Origin: an uncultured Pontibacter sp.
GTDB taxonomy: Bacteria > Bacteroidota > Bacteroidia > Cytophagales > Hymenobacteraceae
Length of the DNA: 64,000 nt
Direction: 5' to 3'
Assembly (NCBI RefSeq): GCF_947492645.1
Contig: NZ_CANLMZ010000010.1
Span: forward strand, 248,001-312,000
The translations under genes were made by a program, and so were the position numbers. Numbering within the stretch: position 1 is the first letter of the stretch; each line of letters begins with the position of its first letter. Of the stretch, positions 43,059 to 51,969 are shown piece after piece. The notes under the pieces were generated by a model. That model was not told the origin of the DNA. It was given only the letters and a program-made list of their open reading frames with translations, and did no database searches.

Positions 43059-43970
43059 TTAAAGTATGCGCTCTGCCTGTTCGGCTACCATACGTATGCC
43101 CTCCATGAAACTGCGAGGCTGGTATCCAAGGTCTTTTTGTGCTTTGCTGATGTCGAAGCCTGTGCGTGCCGGGCGCTTGGCCGGCTGAGAGAATGTAGAA
43201 GCATCTGCTTTGTCTATCAGAGACTTATCCAGCGTAAAGTATTCTGCTACTTGCATGGCCATAGCATAGGGTGTAAGCATTTCGTTGCCAGAGATGTTGT
43301 AAATGCCTTCTGCGTCGTGCTCAACAGCCAACCAGCATCCCATGGCAAGGTCTTCGGCTAAGGTTGGCGTCCTGAACTGGTCATCAACCACCTTTATTAC
43401 CTTACCGGCCTGCAAACTATCGCGTACCCACAGCACAATGTTAGTGCGCCCGTAATTATGAGCAACGCCAAAAACGAGTACCGTGCGCAGTATGGCCCAT
43501 TTGCAGTTCGCTTTTTTAACAAGCTCTTCTGCCATCAACTTTGTTTCGCCGTAAAAATTTACCGGCTTTGCTTCTGCTTCCTCGTCGTAAGGGCCATTTT
43601 CGCCATCAAAAATAAAGTCAGTAGACAGATGCACAAGATGCACGTTATACTTCTCGCAGGCATTTACCAGGTACTGCACCGCATTACGGTTTTGCTCTAA
43701 AGCGCCCTCATGGTCATCTTCGCACTGGTCCACGTTTGTCATGGCGGCAGTATGGATGATGTGCGTTGGCTTAAACTCACCAACCACCTGCTCCACCTGC
43801 TCCGGGTTGGTTACATCCATACTTCTGAACGGCAGCGTTGGCAGCACCTCTGCCAGCTTGTTTTCTCCGCGGCTTGTAGCCAGTAACGTCACATTTGTTG
43901 TTGGCAAGAGTAGCTCGGCCAGTTTCTGCCCTAGCAGGCCGTTTGCTCCTGTAATAAGTATTCTTTTCAT
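43059..43970 (-). CDS. dTDP-4-dehydrorhamnose reductase family protein
   Basis: 303 residues of the RmlD (extended SDR) family. NAD(P) loop ITGANGLLGQKLAEL at the N-terminus, HTAAMTNVDQCEDD near 74, STDFIFDGENGPYDE near 118 and the catalytic YGETK at about 143-147. The later FRTPTLAEDLAMGCW and GIYNISGNE match RmlD. The rest of the dTDP-rhamnose pathway is not adjacent, so it may act on another nucleotide sugar. It starts 6 bases after the cyclophilin stop, so the two are cotranscribed. Confidence 0.85.
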   Translation of the reverse strand: MKRILITGANGLLGQKLAELLLPTTNVTLLATSRGENKLAEVLPTLPFRSMDVTNPEQVEQVVGEFKPTHIIHTAAMTNVDQCEDDHEGALEQNRNAVQYLVNACEKYNVHLVHLSTDFIFDGENGPYDEEAEAKPVNFYGETKLMAEELVKKANCKWAILRTVLVFGVAHNYGRTNIVLWVRDSLQAGKVIKVVDDQFRTPTLAEDLAMGCWLAVEHDAEGIYNISGNEMLTPYAMAMQVAEYFTLDKSLIDKADASTFSQPAKRPARTGFDISKAQKDLGYQPRSFMEGIRMVAEQAERIL

Positions 43971-43976
43971 TGTGCG

Positions 43977-44630
43977 TTATTTCTTCAGCGACTGCGTGTT
44001 ATAATCGTAGTTATACTTTTTGGCTATTTTTTTCTTTTTTACCTCTTCTACTTTTACCTTCATTTTGATGTCTGACAACGGTCTGTCGCGGCCACCTTTG
44101 GGCACTTCGGCAATTTTATCAATTACATCCAGCCCATCTACTACCTGCCCGTAAACAGTATACACCTCGTCGAGCATCGGGGTACCGTCGTGGTTCTCCA
44201 CAATGTAAAACTGCGAGCCGCTGGAGGCACGCTCCGGGTTTACGTTATCACCCATTCGGGCAGCAGCCACGGCACCTCTTACATGCTTGTGCTTCGGGTT
44301 TATCTCAGCAGGAATTGTATAGCCGGGGTTACCAGACCCATCGTTGTTCGGGTTATCGTCTTTTGTGTTCGGGTCGCCGCCCTGTATCATAAACCCGTCT
44401 ATTACTCTATGAAAGGTAGTGCCATCGTAATAGCCTTCTTTGGCCAGTTTCAGGAAGTTCTCGCGGTGCCTAGGGGTATCCTCAAACAATACCAGCTTTA
44501 TCTCTCCCTGCGGTGTCTCTATGGTCACCAATTGGTCTTTACCCTTTACCTTCTGGCCCATTACTGCCATTGGCAATAGTGCAAAGCCAGTTACCAACAC
44601 CAGGTCTTTCAGCAGTTTCATACTTGTCAA
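43977..44630 (-). CDS. Exported cyclophilin-type peptidyl-prolyl isomerase
   Basis: 217 residues with a signal peptide ending near MAVMGQ. The cyclophilin domain (about 33-185) has FHRVIDGFMIQGGDP with the catalytic Arg, AAARMGDNVNPERASSGSQF, and VYGQVVDGLDVIDKIAEVP. It should accelerate proline isomerisation in the periplasm. The tail is lysine-rich. Translation may begin at the ATG at 44621 (MKLLKD) rather than 44630. The reductase gene follows after 6 bases. Confidence 0.93.
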   Translation of the reverse strand: MTSMKLLKDLVLVTGFALLPMAVMGQKVKGKDQLVTIETPQGEIKLVLFEDTPRHRENFLKLAKEGYYDGTTFHRVIDGFMIQGGDPNTKDDNPNNDGSGNPGYTIPAEINPKHKHVRGAVAAARMGDNVNPERASSGSQFYIVENHDGTPMLDEVYTVYGQVVDGLDVIDKIAEVPKGGRDRPLSDIKMKVKVEEVKKKKIAKKYNYDYNTQSLKK

Positions 44631-44896
44631 TTATCGGTTTATACTTTGATTTTGGAATTGCCTATACTTTGCAGGCTCTCAAATTTAAACCTTTTTAGGT
44701 CTTATTTATACTTTCACAGCTATTTATGGCAGCGTAGCCTTGCCTGCCCGCCATATCCTTTACCAAATGCCCTATACTTTGTATTGCATTATTAGAACTA
44801 GTTTCTGCACCCTCAGATGCTATTGAAGTGTAAATTTCATATTCCCCTACAAAAATGTTATATTCACAAACTGACTAATCAACATAAAACTTATAA

Positions 44897-46447
44897 ATGA
44901 AAAGAACACTCCTCACAGCAGGGCTCTGTTCGGCATCGGTTAGCAGTCTTTTGGCACAAGCGCCTAAGGCTTCTGTAGATGACCAAATAGATGCCGCTGT
45001 TGGTCCTGCAGCGCAATTTATCTCCGATATTATCTTTTATGAACTTCCCCTTAACGATACCATAGGCATTCCGCTTATACTTATCTGGCTATTGGCTGGG
45101 GCTGCTTTTTTTACTGTATACCTGGGTTTTGTAAATGTGCGCGGCTTTAAATATGCCCTTGATATTGTGCGCGGCAAGTATAACCAGAAAGACGCCCCCG
45201 GCGAAGTGTCCCATTTTCAGGCACTAACTGCAGCCGTATCTGGTACTGTTGGTTTGGGTAACATTGCAGGTGTTGCCATTGCTATCTCTCTTGGCGGCCC
45301 CGGAGCCACTTTCTGGATGATCATAGCGGGCCTGCTTGGTATGTCTTCTAAATTTGTATCGTGTACGCTTGGTGTTAAGTACAGAGATGTGCACGCTGAC
45401 GGTACTGTATCGGGTGGGCCAATGCACTACCTGAACAAAGGCCTGAACGAACGCGGTATGGGCGGCTTAGGCAAGTTTCTGGCTGCTTTTTTTGCTGTAA
45501 TGTGCATTGGTGGCGCCATAGGTGCTGGCAACATGTTCCAGATAAACCAGGCAACCCAGCAGTTTATAGCAGTTACCGGTGGCCAAGAGGGCTCTTTCTT
45601 CGGGGGCGGCAATGCCTGGATCTTTGGGCTGATAATGGCTGTGCTGGTGGGCCTGGTTATAATTGGCGGCATGAAAAGCATTGCCAAGGTTACCGAGAAG
45701 GTGGTACCAATTATGTGTGGCATTTACATAGTGGCAGCCTTAATCGTTCTGGCGGTTAACTACTCGCAAATACCAACTGCTTTTGTGGCTATTTTCGAGG
45801 GTGCTTTTTCTGGTACTGCTATCACGGGCGGCATTGTAGGCGTAATGATACAAGGTTTGCGCCGTGGCGTGTTCTCTAACGAAGCCGGTATTGGATCAGC
45901 CTCTATTGCGCACTCTGCCGTTAAAACAAGTGTGCCTGTAACCGAAGGCTTTGTTGCTTCCCTGGAGCCCTTTATAGACACCGTGATTGTGTGCACCATG
46001 ACGGCCCTGGTAATTGTAGTAACCGGCGCTTACAACCTGGATACAGGCGATGGCATTGCCCTTACCTCTACTGCCTTTTCAACTGTTATCAGTTGGTTTC
46101 CGATGGTTTTGGCAGCAGCAGTTATCTTGTTTGCTTTCTCTACCATGATCACCTGGTCATACTATGGCTTAAAATCCTGGACTTACCTTTTCGGTAACAC
46201 CAGAATCTCTGATATCTCTTTTAAAGTGCTTTTTTGTGCTTTTGTTATTCTAGGTGCACCCATACAGTTAAACAGCGTTGTTGCTTTCTCTGATGCCATG
46301 CTGTTTGCCATGAGTATACCGAATATGGTTGGTTTATACTTGCTGGCCCCTGTGGTAAAACAGGAGATGCAGGCGTTCTTGGTCTATGCCCGCTCAAGCA
46401 AAAGGCAACCGCTTACAGAAGAGGCTGTAGAAGCAGCACAGGTTTAA
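44897..46447 (+). CDS. Alanine/glycine:cation symporter (AGCS family)
   Basis: 516 residues with about 11 membrane helices and a signal-like N-terminus (SSLLAQAPKAS). Family motifs: VSGTVGLGNIAGVAIAISLGGPGATFWM, KFVSCTLGVKYRD, GGPMHYLNKGL, SNEAGIGSASIAH near 335 and WSYYGLKSWTYLFG near 425. These proteins import alanine or glycine with sodium. The gene is monocistronic, and the 266-base upstream gap contains four copies of the TATACTT motif and no other feature. A 25-bp stem terminator follows. Confidence 0.93.
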   Translation: MKRTLLTAGLCSASVSSLLAQAPKASVDDQIDAAVGPAAQFISDIIFYELPLNDTIGIPLILIWLLAGAAFFTVYLGFVNVRGFKYALDIVRGKYNQKDAPGEVSHFQALTAAVSGTVGLGNIAGVAIAISLGGPGATFWMIIAGLLGMSSKFVSCTLGVKYRDVHADGTVSGGPMHYLNKGLNERGMGGLGKFLAAFFAVMCIGGAIGAGNMFQINQATQQFIAVTGGQEGSFFGGGNAWIFGLIMAVLVGLVIIGGMKSIAKVTEKVVPIMCGIYIVAALIVLAVNYSQIPTAFVAIFEGAFSGTAITGGIVGVMIQGLRRGVFSNEAGIGSASIAHSAVKTSVPVTEGFVASLEPFIDTVIVCTMTALVIVVTGAYNLDTGDGIALTSTAFSTVISWFPMVLAAAVILFAFSTMITWSYYGLKSWTYLFGNTRISDISFKVLFCAFVILGAPIQLNSVVAFSDAMLFAMSIPNMVGLYLLAPVVKQEMQAFLVYARSSKRQPLTEEAVEAAQV

Positions 46448-46483
46448 CCTGTACGGCAAGGTTGTTCTTACAGAAAGCTCTGA

Positions 46484-46534
46484 TAAACTGACAAGGCCCG
46501 CTCATACTTAGTATGAGCGGGCCTTGTCAGTTTA
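46484..46534. terminator. Bidirectional terminator between the AGCS symporter and hemC, 24-25 bp stem
   Basis: The arms 46484-46508 and 46510-46534 are perfectly complementary around a single-base centre, the longest inverted repeat in the window. It lies 36 bases past the symporter stop and 18 bases past the hemC stop. TATACTT copies and a complete AAGTATACTT palindrome (46543-46552) lie just beyond. Confidence 0.85.
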
Positions 46535-46552
46535 TACTTTAAAAGTATACTT

Positions 46553-47509
46553 CTAAATCTCGCTGCGTTCGCGTTTTATACTTGTTAGTATTTCTTCGCC
46601 ACCGTTAGTTAGCGTGCTGTTGGCAAGCTTCTCTCCCAGCCTCTCTGCTGCCTCTTGTGTGTCTGTCATGGTTTGCTGCAGCAGCGTTTTGCCATCCAGG
46701 CTTACAATACCGCCATTTATACTTACCCCTGTAGCAGTTAAAGTAGCCAGCGCAAAAGACGGAATGCTGCAACCGCCCTCCATTGTTCTCAGGAAAGCGC
46801 GCTCAGCCAACAGGCAAACATGGGTTTCAGCGTGATCTAAAGCACTTTTTATCGCTGCCTTTAAGCCGGGCTCTAAATCTTTAGCACATTCAATGGCCAC
46901 ACTTCCCTGGCCAGCTGCCGGCACAAACTCATCTTCCGGGAAAGTATGCACTATCAGGTTATCATAACCCATACGGTACACACCGGCATAAGCCAGCATG
47001 AGTGCATCAAACTGTTTTTCTTCCAGCTTGCGCAAACGCGTTTGCAGGTTCCCTCTCGATTCTGCGGTAGTTACATTGGGGTAGTGCTTTTTCAGAAGCG
47101 CCTTGCGTCTTGTGGATGATGTTCCAATCACGACGTTACTATCGCGCTCCAGCTTAAAATTTGGGTCGAAGCTAAGTATAACATCATTCACTTTTTCGCG
47201 CTCCATAAAGGCCACCAGTTCCAAATCGTCAGGTATACTAGACTGCACATCTTTAGCACTATGCACGGCTATGTCTATATTTCCTTCACGCAGGCTAACT
47301 TCCAGCTCCTCCGTAAAAACGCCTTTAGAGCCAATTTTGTCAAGAGAGCGATCCAACACCTGGTCGCCTTTGGTGCTGATGATAACAAGCTCTGTTTGCA
47401 AACCAGCTGCCTGCAGTTTTTCCGCGGCGTGTTCTGCCTGCCACAAAGCCAGCTTGCTGCCGCGCGTACCTATGCGTATTACTTTATCTTTACTATCGTT
47501 TTGCATCAT
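46553..47509 (-). CDS. hemC: Hydroxymethylbilane synthase
   Basis: Polymerises four porphobilinogens into hydroxymethylbilane for haem synthesis. 318 residues with VIRIGTRGSKLALWQAEHA at the N-terminus, ISTKGDQVLDRSLDKIGSKG, then VHSAKDVQSSIPDDLEL and the arginine-rich IGTSSTRRKALL. The dipyrromethane cofactor cysteine lies in FLRTMEGGCSIPSFA near 247. It is a single gene here, without hemD or other haem genes. It ends next to a long bidirectional terminator. Confidence 0.97.
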   Translation of the reverse strand: MMQNDSKDKVIRIGTRGSKLALWQAEHAAEKLQAAGLQTELVIISTKGDQVLDRSLDKIGSKGVFTEELEVSLREGNIDIAVHSAKDVQSSIPDDLELVAFMEREKVNDVILSFDPNFKLERDSNVVIGTSSTRRKALLKKHYPNVTTAESRGNLQTRLRKLEEKQFDALMLAYAGVYRMGYDNLIVHTFPEDEFVPAAGQGSVAIECAKDLEPGLKAAIKSALDHAETHVCLLAERAFLRTMEGGCSIPSFALATLTATGVSINGGIVSLDGKTLLQQTMTDTQEAAERLGEKLANSTLTNGGEEILTSIKRERSEI

Positions 47510-47619
47510 TTCCTTCTCTCAAGTATGCTTGTGTTTGATGAGCTGCAATACTTTGTTTTAGCCAAAACAGGGTTTAGCCATGGCCTGGCCAACTGCCAAA
47601 AGTATAGCGCTGCAAAAAT

Positions 47620-48744
47620 TTAATTTCCTCTTAAATAACCGGCTATTTGTATAGAGCTATCTACAAAAACCATTTTTGGGTTTGCGTTACGCTCAATATG
47701 GTAATGCGCCTGGTTTAGCTCTTCGGCCAGTTGTCCGGCATTGTCACCAGTAATCAGTTTCGAGAATTTCTGCACAAAATCCAGCTCTGCTGGTGGCAGG
47801 TAGGTTACTAAGCCCGCATCAATGCCATACAACATTACTTTCCGGAACAAGTTAAGCGCATAAAGCAAAAAGTTCTTCTGGTTTTCGCGGCCCAGCGTCT
47901 GAAACTTATCACTCATGTCCACCATCTCGCCAAACTTATAACTATAGCAGTTACGCATCCAATCGGTAAAGAAGCTAAAATAATCGCTGCTGATCTCGGA
48001 GGTAAGTTTGCCTGCTACATTCAGATTGCCTTCGGCAAGTTGTGCTACCTGGTGCGCCACATCCGGGTTTGTATTGTATTGTTCCTGCAGGTATTGCACC
48101 ACCTCCTGCTCAGTAAACTGGCGTACCTGCATAATTTGCGTACGCGAGGTTATAGTTGCCAAAAGTTTTTCCGCTGCCTGGGCCACTAGCAAGAACAGCG
48201 TTTTGGCAGGGGGCTCCTCCAGCAGCTTTAGTAGTGCATTGGCCGCAGTAGGGTGCATTAACTCCGGCAGCCACACCACAACAATTTTGTAGTCACCTTC
48301 AAACGCCTTCAGCGACACCAGCTTCACCAGTTGGCGGCTTTCTTCTTTTGAGATGTTACCCTGTTTGTTTTCTGCGCCAATGTGCTGCATCCAGTCGTTA
48401 AGGCCCTGGTAGGGGTTTGCCAAAACAAACTCGCGCCACTCGTTCATAAACCGGCTGCTCAGGGCATCTTTACTAACCGATTTGGTTGTAGTAACCGGCA
48501 TCACGAAGTTAAAGTCCGGGTGTACCAGCTTGTTCATTTTCGCGCAGCTGCCACATGTTCCACATGAATCATTGGCCTGTTTAGCTTCGCAGTTAACGTA
48601 AGTTGCATAAGCCAGCGCCAAGGCAAGGTTGGCGCTTCCCTCCTGCCCCAGAAACAGCTGCGCATGCGCCACATGGTTTTGCTGCACAGATTTCAGCAAC
48701 ATTGCCTTCGCCTCCTGATGCCCTATTATTTCTGAAAACTGCAC
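47620..48744 (-). CDS. DNA polymerase III delta-prime-like subunit
   Basis: 374 residues of the clamp-loader AAA+ fold. The start FSEIIGHQEAKAMLLKSVQQNHVAHAQLF is typical of HolB/DnaX-like subunits. The Walker A loop reads LGQEGSANLALALA and lacks the GKT residues, so ATP binding is doubtful, as in known delta-prime. A zinc site is present in CEAKQANDSCGTCGSC near 53-68. WLPELMHPTAANALLKLLEEPPAKT near 155-180 matches the SRC region. The C-terminal part is helical. It is monocistronic, with gaps of about 60-110 bases to its neighbours. Confidence 0.88.
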   Translation of the reverse strand: MQFSEIIGHQEAKAMLLKSVQQNHVAHAQLFLGQEGSANLALALAYATYVNCEAKQANDSCGTCGSCAKMNKLVHPDFNFVMPVTTTKSVSKDALSSRFMNEWREFVLANPYQGLNDWMQHIGAENKQGNISKEESRQLVKLVSLKAFEGDYKIVVVWLPELMHPTAANALLKLLEEPPAKTLFLLVAQAAEKLLATITSRTQIMQVRQFTEQEVVQYLQEQYNTNPDVAHQVAQLAEGNLNVAGKLTSEISSDYFSFFTDWMRNCYSYKFGEMVDMSDKFQTLGRENQKNFLLYALNLFRKVMLYGIDAGLVTYLPPAELDFVQKFSKLITGDNAGQLAEELNQAHYHIERNANPKMVFVDSSIQIAGYLRGN

Positions 48745-48806
48745 TTATTTATATTATTTTGATTATTGGATGGTTAAATGCTGTACTGGATGGACAATTT
48801 ACTCAT

Positions 48807-50015
48807 TTATACTTTCCTGTCCCAAACCCTGTACTGTTGTGTCTCATCGAACACCTGCTGCAGTATGGCTTTATCTTCGTCAGTAAACTTTATACTTCGG
48901 CGCTCCATTACTTTCTCGGCTACCTCGTAGGCTTTGCGAATGGAAAAAGTCTCGAACCCAGCCGATCCGCCCCAGCTAAACGAAGGTATGAAATTACGCG
49001 GAAACCCTGGCCCGAAAATGTTCGCACTTACGCCTACAACGGTGCCTGTATTAAACATCGTGTTAATGCCGCACTTGCTGTGGTCGCCCATGATGAGGCC
49101 ACAGAACTGCTGCCCGGTATTTTTAAAACCGCCTTTAGCGTAGTTCCATATCTTTACCTCAGCATAATTATTCTTAAGGTTAGATGTGTTGGTATCAGCG
49201 CCAATATTGCACCACTCACCCAGCACAGAATTACCTAAATATCCTTCATGCCCTTTGTTTGTATAACCAAAGATAACAGATGCAGCCACCTCGCCGCCTA
49301 CTTTACAGAATGGGCCAATACTCACATCGCCGCGCATTTTACCGCCCACATTCACGTTGCTGCCCTCACCTAAGGCAAATGGCCCTTTAATGATGGCCCC
49401 CTCGTGCACTTGCGCATTTTTACCGATATAGATCGGCCCGTTCTCGGCGTTCAGGATTGCTGCTTTTATAGAGACACCTTCTTCAATAAAGATATTTTCC
49501 TCGCCATACACCATCGTGTATTTATCATTAATTGGCTGGCTTGTACGTTCAGCTGTAATCACTTTATAGTCGTTGCGTATCTGCTGCCCGTTCTGCAGAA
49601 AAATATCCCACAAATCCCGGATCATGTGGCACTCTACAGCGCAGTCCTGCCTTGATGAAGAGGATGTCTCTATAATATCAGCAATGCTATGCACCTGCAG
49701 GTTGTCGCCGTTAAAAGCAAGCAGCGTATCGCCAAAGTACAGGGCTTCGCCAAGCTTTAGCTTTTTAATCTCCTCCAGCATTGGCGTGCTTGGAAGCAGC
49801 GCCCCATTTACATAAATGTTTTCGTGAGTTTGCCGCAAAGTATACTTCTCCTGCAGGTATGGCTCCGTCATAAAAGAAACGGTTGCACCTGCATACTGCT
49901 CCCATTTTTCGCTGATGGTAAGTATCCCTACCCTGATTTCAGAAACAGGCCTGGTAAAAGTCAATGGCAAAAGGTTCTGCCTGATTACAGGGTCACAAAA
50001 GAGAATTATATTCAT
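48807..50015 (-). CDS. GlmU-family sugar nucleotidyltransferase-like protein
   Basis: 402 residues. The N-terminal 110 residues look like a degenerate nucleotidyltransferase (LPLTFTRPVSEIRVGILTISEKW), without the classic GxGTRM loop. A left-handed beta helix of hexapeptide repeats follows (about 190-330): VSIKAAILNAENGPIYIGKNA, VHEGAIIKGPFALGEGS and GVSANIFGPGFPRNFIPSFSWGG. Proteins of this type occur throughout Bacteroidota and are annotated putative sugar nucleotidyltransferase. The substrate is unknown. It is a separate transcript with a terminator of the lipoprotein gene just upstream of its start. Confidence 0.85.
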   Translation of the reverse strand: MNIILFCDPVIRQNLLPLTFTRPVSEIRVGILTISEKWEQYAGATVSFMTEPYLQEKYTLRQTHENIYVNGALLPSTPMLEEIKKLKLGEALYFGDTLLAFNGDNLQVHSIADIIETSSSSRQDCAVECHMIRDLWDIFLQNGQQIRNDYKVITAERTSQPINDKYTMVYGEENIFIEEGVSIKAAILNAENGPIYIGKNAQVHEGAIIKGPFALGEGSNVNVGGKMRGDVSIGPFCKVGGEVAASVIFGYTNKGHEGYLGNSVLGEWCNIGADTNTSNLKNNYAEVKIWNYAKGGFKNTGQQFCGLIMGDHSKCGINTMFNTGTVVGVSANIFGPGFPRNFIPSFSWGGSAGFETFSIRKAYEVAEKVMERRSIKFTDEDKAILQQVFDETQQYRVWDRKV

Positions 50016-50032
50016 AAGGACAAAAATAAAAA

Positions 50033-50062
50033 AAAGTCTTCCCGGATTTTACGAGAAGACTA
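50033..50062 (-). terminator. Terminator after the 145-residue lipoprotein gene
   Basis: AGTCTTC (50035-50041) pairs with GAAGACT (50055-50061). On the minus strand the stem is followed by a T-rich run, as for an intrinsic terminator, about 26 bases past the stop codon. Confidence 0.65.
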
Positions 50063-50087
50063 AGTTTATTACTGCTAATCTTTTTCT

Positions 50088-50525
50088 CTAGTAAATTATT
50101 AACTGCACTTTCTTCTCCTGCAAGTCAGAAGGCAGCGTTTCGCTTTTCCCGAACGAAGATTGCATTACCGTATACCCGCTGCCGATAAATATATTTTCTT
50201 TCTTATCCTGAACGGCAGGTACTGTTTTTGTTAGCTGCAGTTTTTTTCCCCGTACCGGTATGTCTTTTAGCGCGCTGGTAAATGATGTATCAAATACTAC
50301 CGTTTCTTCCTTTGTCAGTTTATTTACCCGCCTGATTAACAGTTCGACCAGCACCTGCTCATCGCCGTACCTGCTGTACGAAAAGTCCTGGTTTCCAAAA
50401 ATTTCAAAAACTACAGATTTATCAACAGGTACTGCTTCGGGCAATACTTCTTCAGTTGTGTCACAGGCGGCGCAAAACAGTAACAGCGCTAATACAGCAA
50501 AAAAGTTAGTAATGGCTACTTTCAT
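50088..50525 (-). CDS. Lipoprotein of unknown function
   Basis: 145 residues. The start MKVAITNFFAVLALLLFCAAC is a clear lipoprotein signal. The mature part begins DTTEEVLPEAVPVDKS, and the beta-rich body (VVFEIFGNQDFSYSRYGDEQVLV) resembles small immunoglobulin-like domains, although I recognise no family. It is monocistronic, with terminators on both sides. Nothing nearby indicates its job. Confidence 0.78.
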   Translation of the reverse strand: MKVAITNFFAVLALLLFCAACDTTEEVLPEAVPVDKSVVFEIFGNQDFSYSRYGDEQVLVELLIRRVNKLTKEETVVFDTSFTSALKDIPVRGKKLQLTKTVPAVQDKKENIFIGSGYTVMQSSFGKSETLPSDLQEKKVQLIIY

Positions 50526-50603
50526 AGTATAGATTTTAAGGAATATCTTAATATAGCTTTTTGCTATACATAAACCAAGCCAAAACCCGATGAGCTTAAA
50601 GCA

Positions 50604-50638
50604 AAAAGGCCTTCCCGTATTGTACGGGAAGGCCTTTT
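50604..50638 (-). terminator. Terminator after rpmE2, 16-bp perfect stem
   Basis: AAAAGGCCTTCCCGTA and TACGGGAAGGCCTTTT are perfectly complementary around loop TTG. It lies 28 bases after the rpmE2 stop on the minus strand. Confidence 0.85.
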
Positions 50639-50666
50639 CTGAAACGTTTTAACCGGTTAAAACCGC

Positions 50667-50912
50667 TTATTTTTTCTTGTAACGGGTGTTGAATTTCTCA
50701 ACACGGCCAGCAGTATCAACGAAGATATTTTTACCAGTATAGAAAGGGTGAGAAGCAGAAGATACTTCCACTTTGATTACTGGATACTCTTTACCGTCTT
50801 CCATCGTAATAGTTTCGTCAGAAGTCATAGTGGAACGAGTGATAAATTTGAAATCACTTGTCATATCCTGAAAAACCACCTGTCTGTACTCTGGGTGAAT
50901 GCCTTTTTTCAT
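50667..50912 (-). CDS. rpmE2: 50S ribosomal protein L31 type B
   Basis: 81 residues of bL31 in the zinc-free form. The start MKKGIHPEYRQVVFQDM and the later HPFYTGKNIFVDTAGRVEKF are conserved, and the Cys pairs of type A are absent. Type B L31 in many bacteria replaces the zinc form under zinc limitation, but Bacteroidota often use it as the only L31. A -7 box lies 43 bases upstream and a terminator closes the gene. Confidence 0.95.
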   Translation of the reverse strand: MKKGIHPEYRQVVFQDMTSDFKFITRSTMTSDETITMEDGKEYPVIKVEVSSASHPFYTGKNIFVDTAGRVEKFNTRYKKK

Positions 50913-50954
50913 TATTTATAAACGTTAATTAACCTTAATTTCTGAATCGGACTG

Positions 50955-50962
50955 CAAATTTA
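50955..50962 (-). promoter_or_regulatory. Putative -7 box (TAAATTTG) of rpmE2
   Basis: Exact TAnnTTTG match on the minus strand, 43 bases upstream of the start codon. Confidence 0.45.
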
Positions 50963-51045
50963 ATAAGATTTTTGTAAAGTAAGATGCTATTCACCAAAAT
51001 ATTTTACAAGTTGCCTAAATGCTGCTACTGAAGCGATTATCTTGT

Positions 51046-51053
51046 TACATTTG
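51046..51053 (+). promoter_or_regulatory. Putative -7 box (TACATTTG) of the PyrR-like gene
   Basis: Exact TAnnTTTG match, 48 bases before the ATG at 51102. Confidence 0.45.
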
Positions 51054-51101
51054 CCTTAACCGGCTTTGTATACCGAACATAAACCTATACAGCTACACCC
51101 C

Positions 51102-51617
51102 ATGACACCGCAAACGCACCACCAAAATATGATTCTTGACAAAGGCCAGATAGAGCAGAAGATTATACGCATGGCTTACGAGATTTATGAGCAGAACTTT
51201 GAGGAGCAGGAACTCGTGCTGGCAGGCATTTACCAAAACGGTTATACATTGGCCGAAAAACTGGCGCTGCAATTAGAGGCCATCTCGCCCATTAAAGTAC
51301 AGCTGCTGCAGGTTAATTTAAACAAAACAGCTCCTCTGGAAGCCCCGGTTATACTTACTCCTGCTGCTATTAACTTAAGCGAAAAAGTGGTGGTGCTGGT
51401 AGATGATGTGCTGAACACAGGCAAAACGCTGGCTTATACGTTGAACTCTTTTTTACCGAAAAATCCAAAAAAGATAGAAATTGCCACCCTTGTAGACAGG
51501 CACCACCCGCTTTACCCGATGGCAGCTACCTATACCGGCTACTCGCTGGCCACAACCCTGCGCGAGCGCGTGGAAGTGGTGTTGGAAGAAAATGAGGTAG
51601 CAGCCTATTTACTATAA
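51102..51617 (+). CDS. Phosphoribosyltransferase (PyrR-like)
   Basis: About 171 residues from the ATG at 51102. A TTG further upstream at 51066 and an ATG at 51129 (MILDKGQIEQKIIRMAYEIY) are other possible starts, and the last best fits PyrR lengths. The PRPP motif is VVVLVDDVLNTGKTLAYTL, and DRHHPLYPMAATYTGYSL follows, as in PyrR. PyrR proteins regulate pyrimidine operons or act as uracil phosphoribosyltransferase; no pyr genes lie next to it. A small membrane gene follows after 20 bases. Confidence 0.85.
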   Translation: MTPQTHHQNMILDKGQIEQKIIRMAYEIYEQNFEEQELVLAGIYQNGYTLAEKLALQLEAISPIKVQLLQVNLNKTAPLEAPVILTPAAINLSEKVVVLVDDVLNTGKTLAYTLNSFLPKNPKKIEIATLVDRHHPLYPMAATYTGYSLATTLRERVEVVLEENEVAAYLL

Positions 51618-51640
51618 ATTAAACAACTAAGTAAGAATTG

Positions 51641-51928
51641 ATGAACGACAAGGAACAGGCATTTATAAGTGCATGGCAGAAATACCATGAAAAGGGCAAG
51701 GCAGTATACTTAGCTGGGTATGCTTTGGTTTATGCTGCAATCACAGCCATCATCACTTTGCTGTTCAGGTGGGGCGACGCTCCCATTCAGGACCTGCTGC
51801 TTACGAAGGAATTCCTGACAAGGCTTGTTTTGTTTATGCTGATAGGTTTGATCTTCGCCCACTTTAAGTGGAAAACCAACGAAAACAGGTACAACGAAAT
51901 TAAGAATAACTCCGGGCAACGCCGCTAA
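51641..51928 (+). CDS. Small two-helix membrane protein of unknown function
   Basis: 95 residues from the ATG at 51641, which is directly preceded by a TTG codon. Two hydrophobic segments lie at about 24-42 and 63-80 (YALVYAAITAIITLLF and LVLFMLIGLIFAHF). The ends are charged, with ERYNE- and KWKTNEN-like stretches. No family was recognised. It lies between the PyrR-like gene and the ITPase with gaps of 20-45 bases, so cotranscription is plausible. Confidence 0.7.
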   Translation: MNDKEQAFISAWQKYHEKGKAVYLAGYALVYAAITAIITLLFRWGDAPIQDLLLTKEFLTRLVLFMLIGLIFAHFKWKTNENRYNEIKNNSGQRR

Positions 51929-51969
51929 GCTGCTGCCTGTAAACTTTAAGCCATTAAAACGCCCTACCC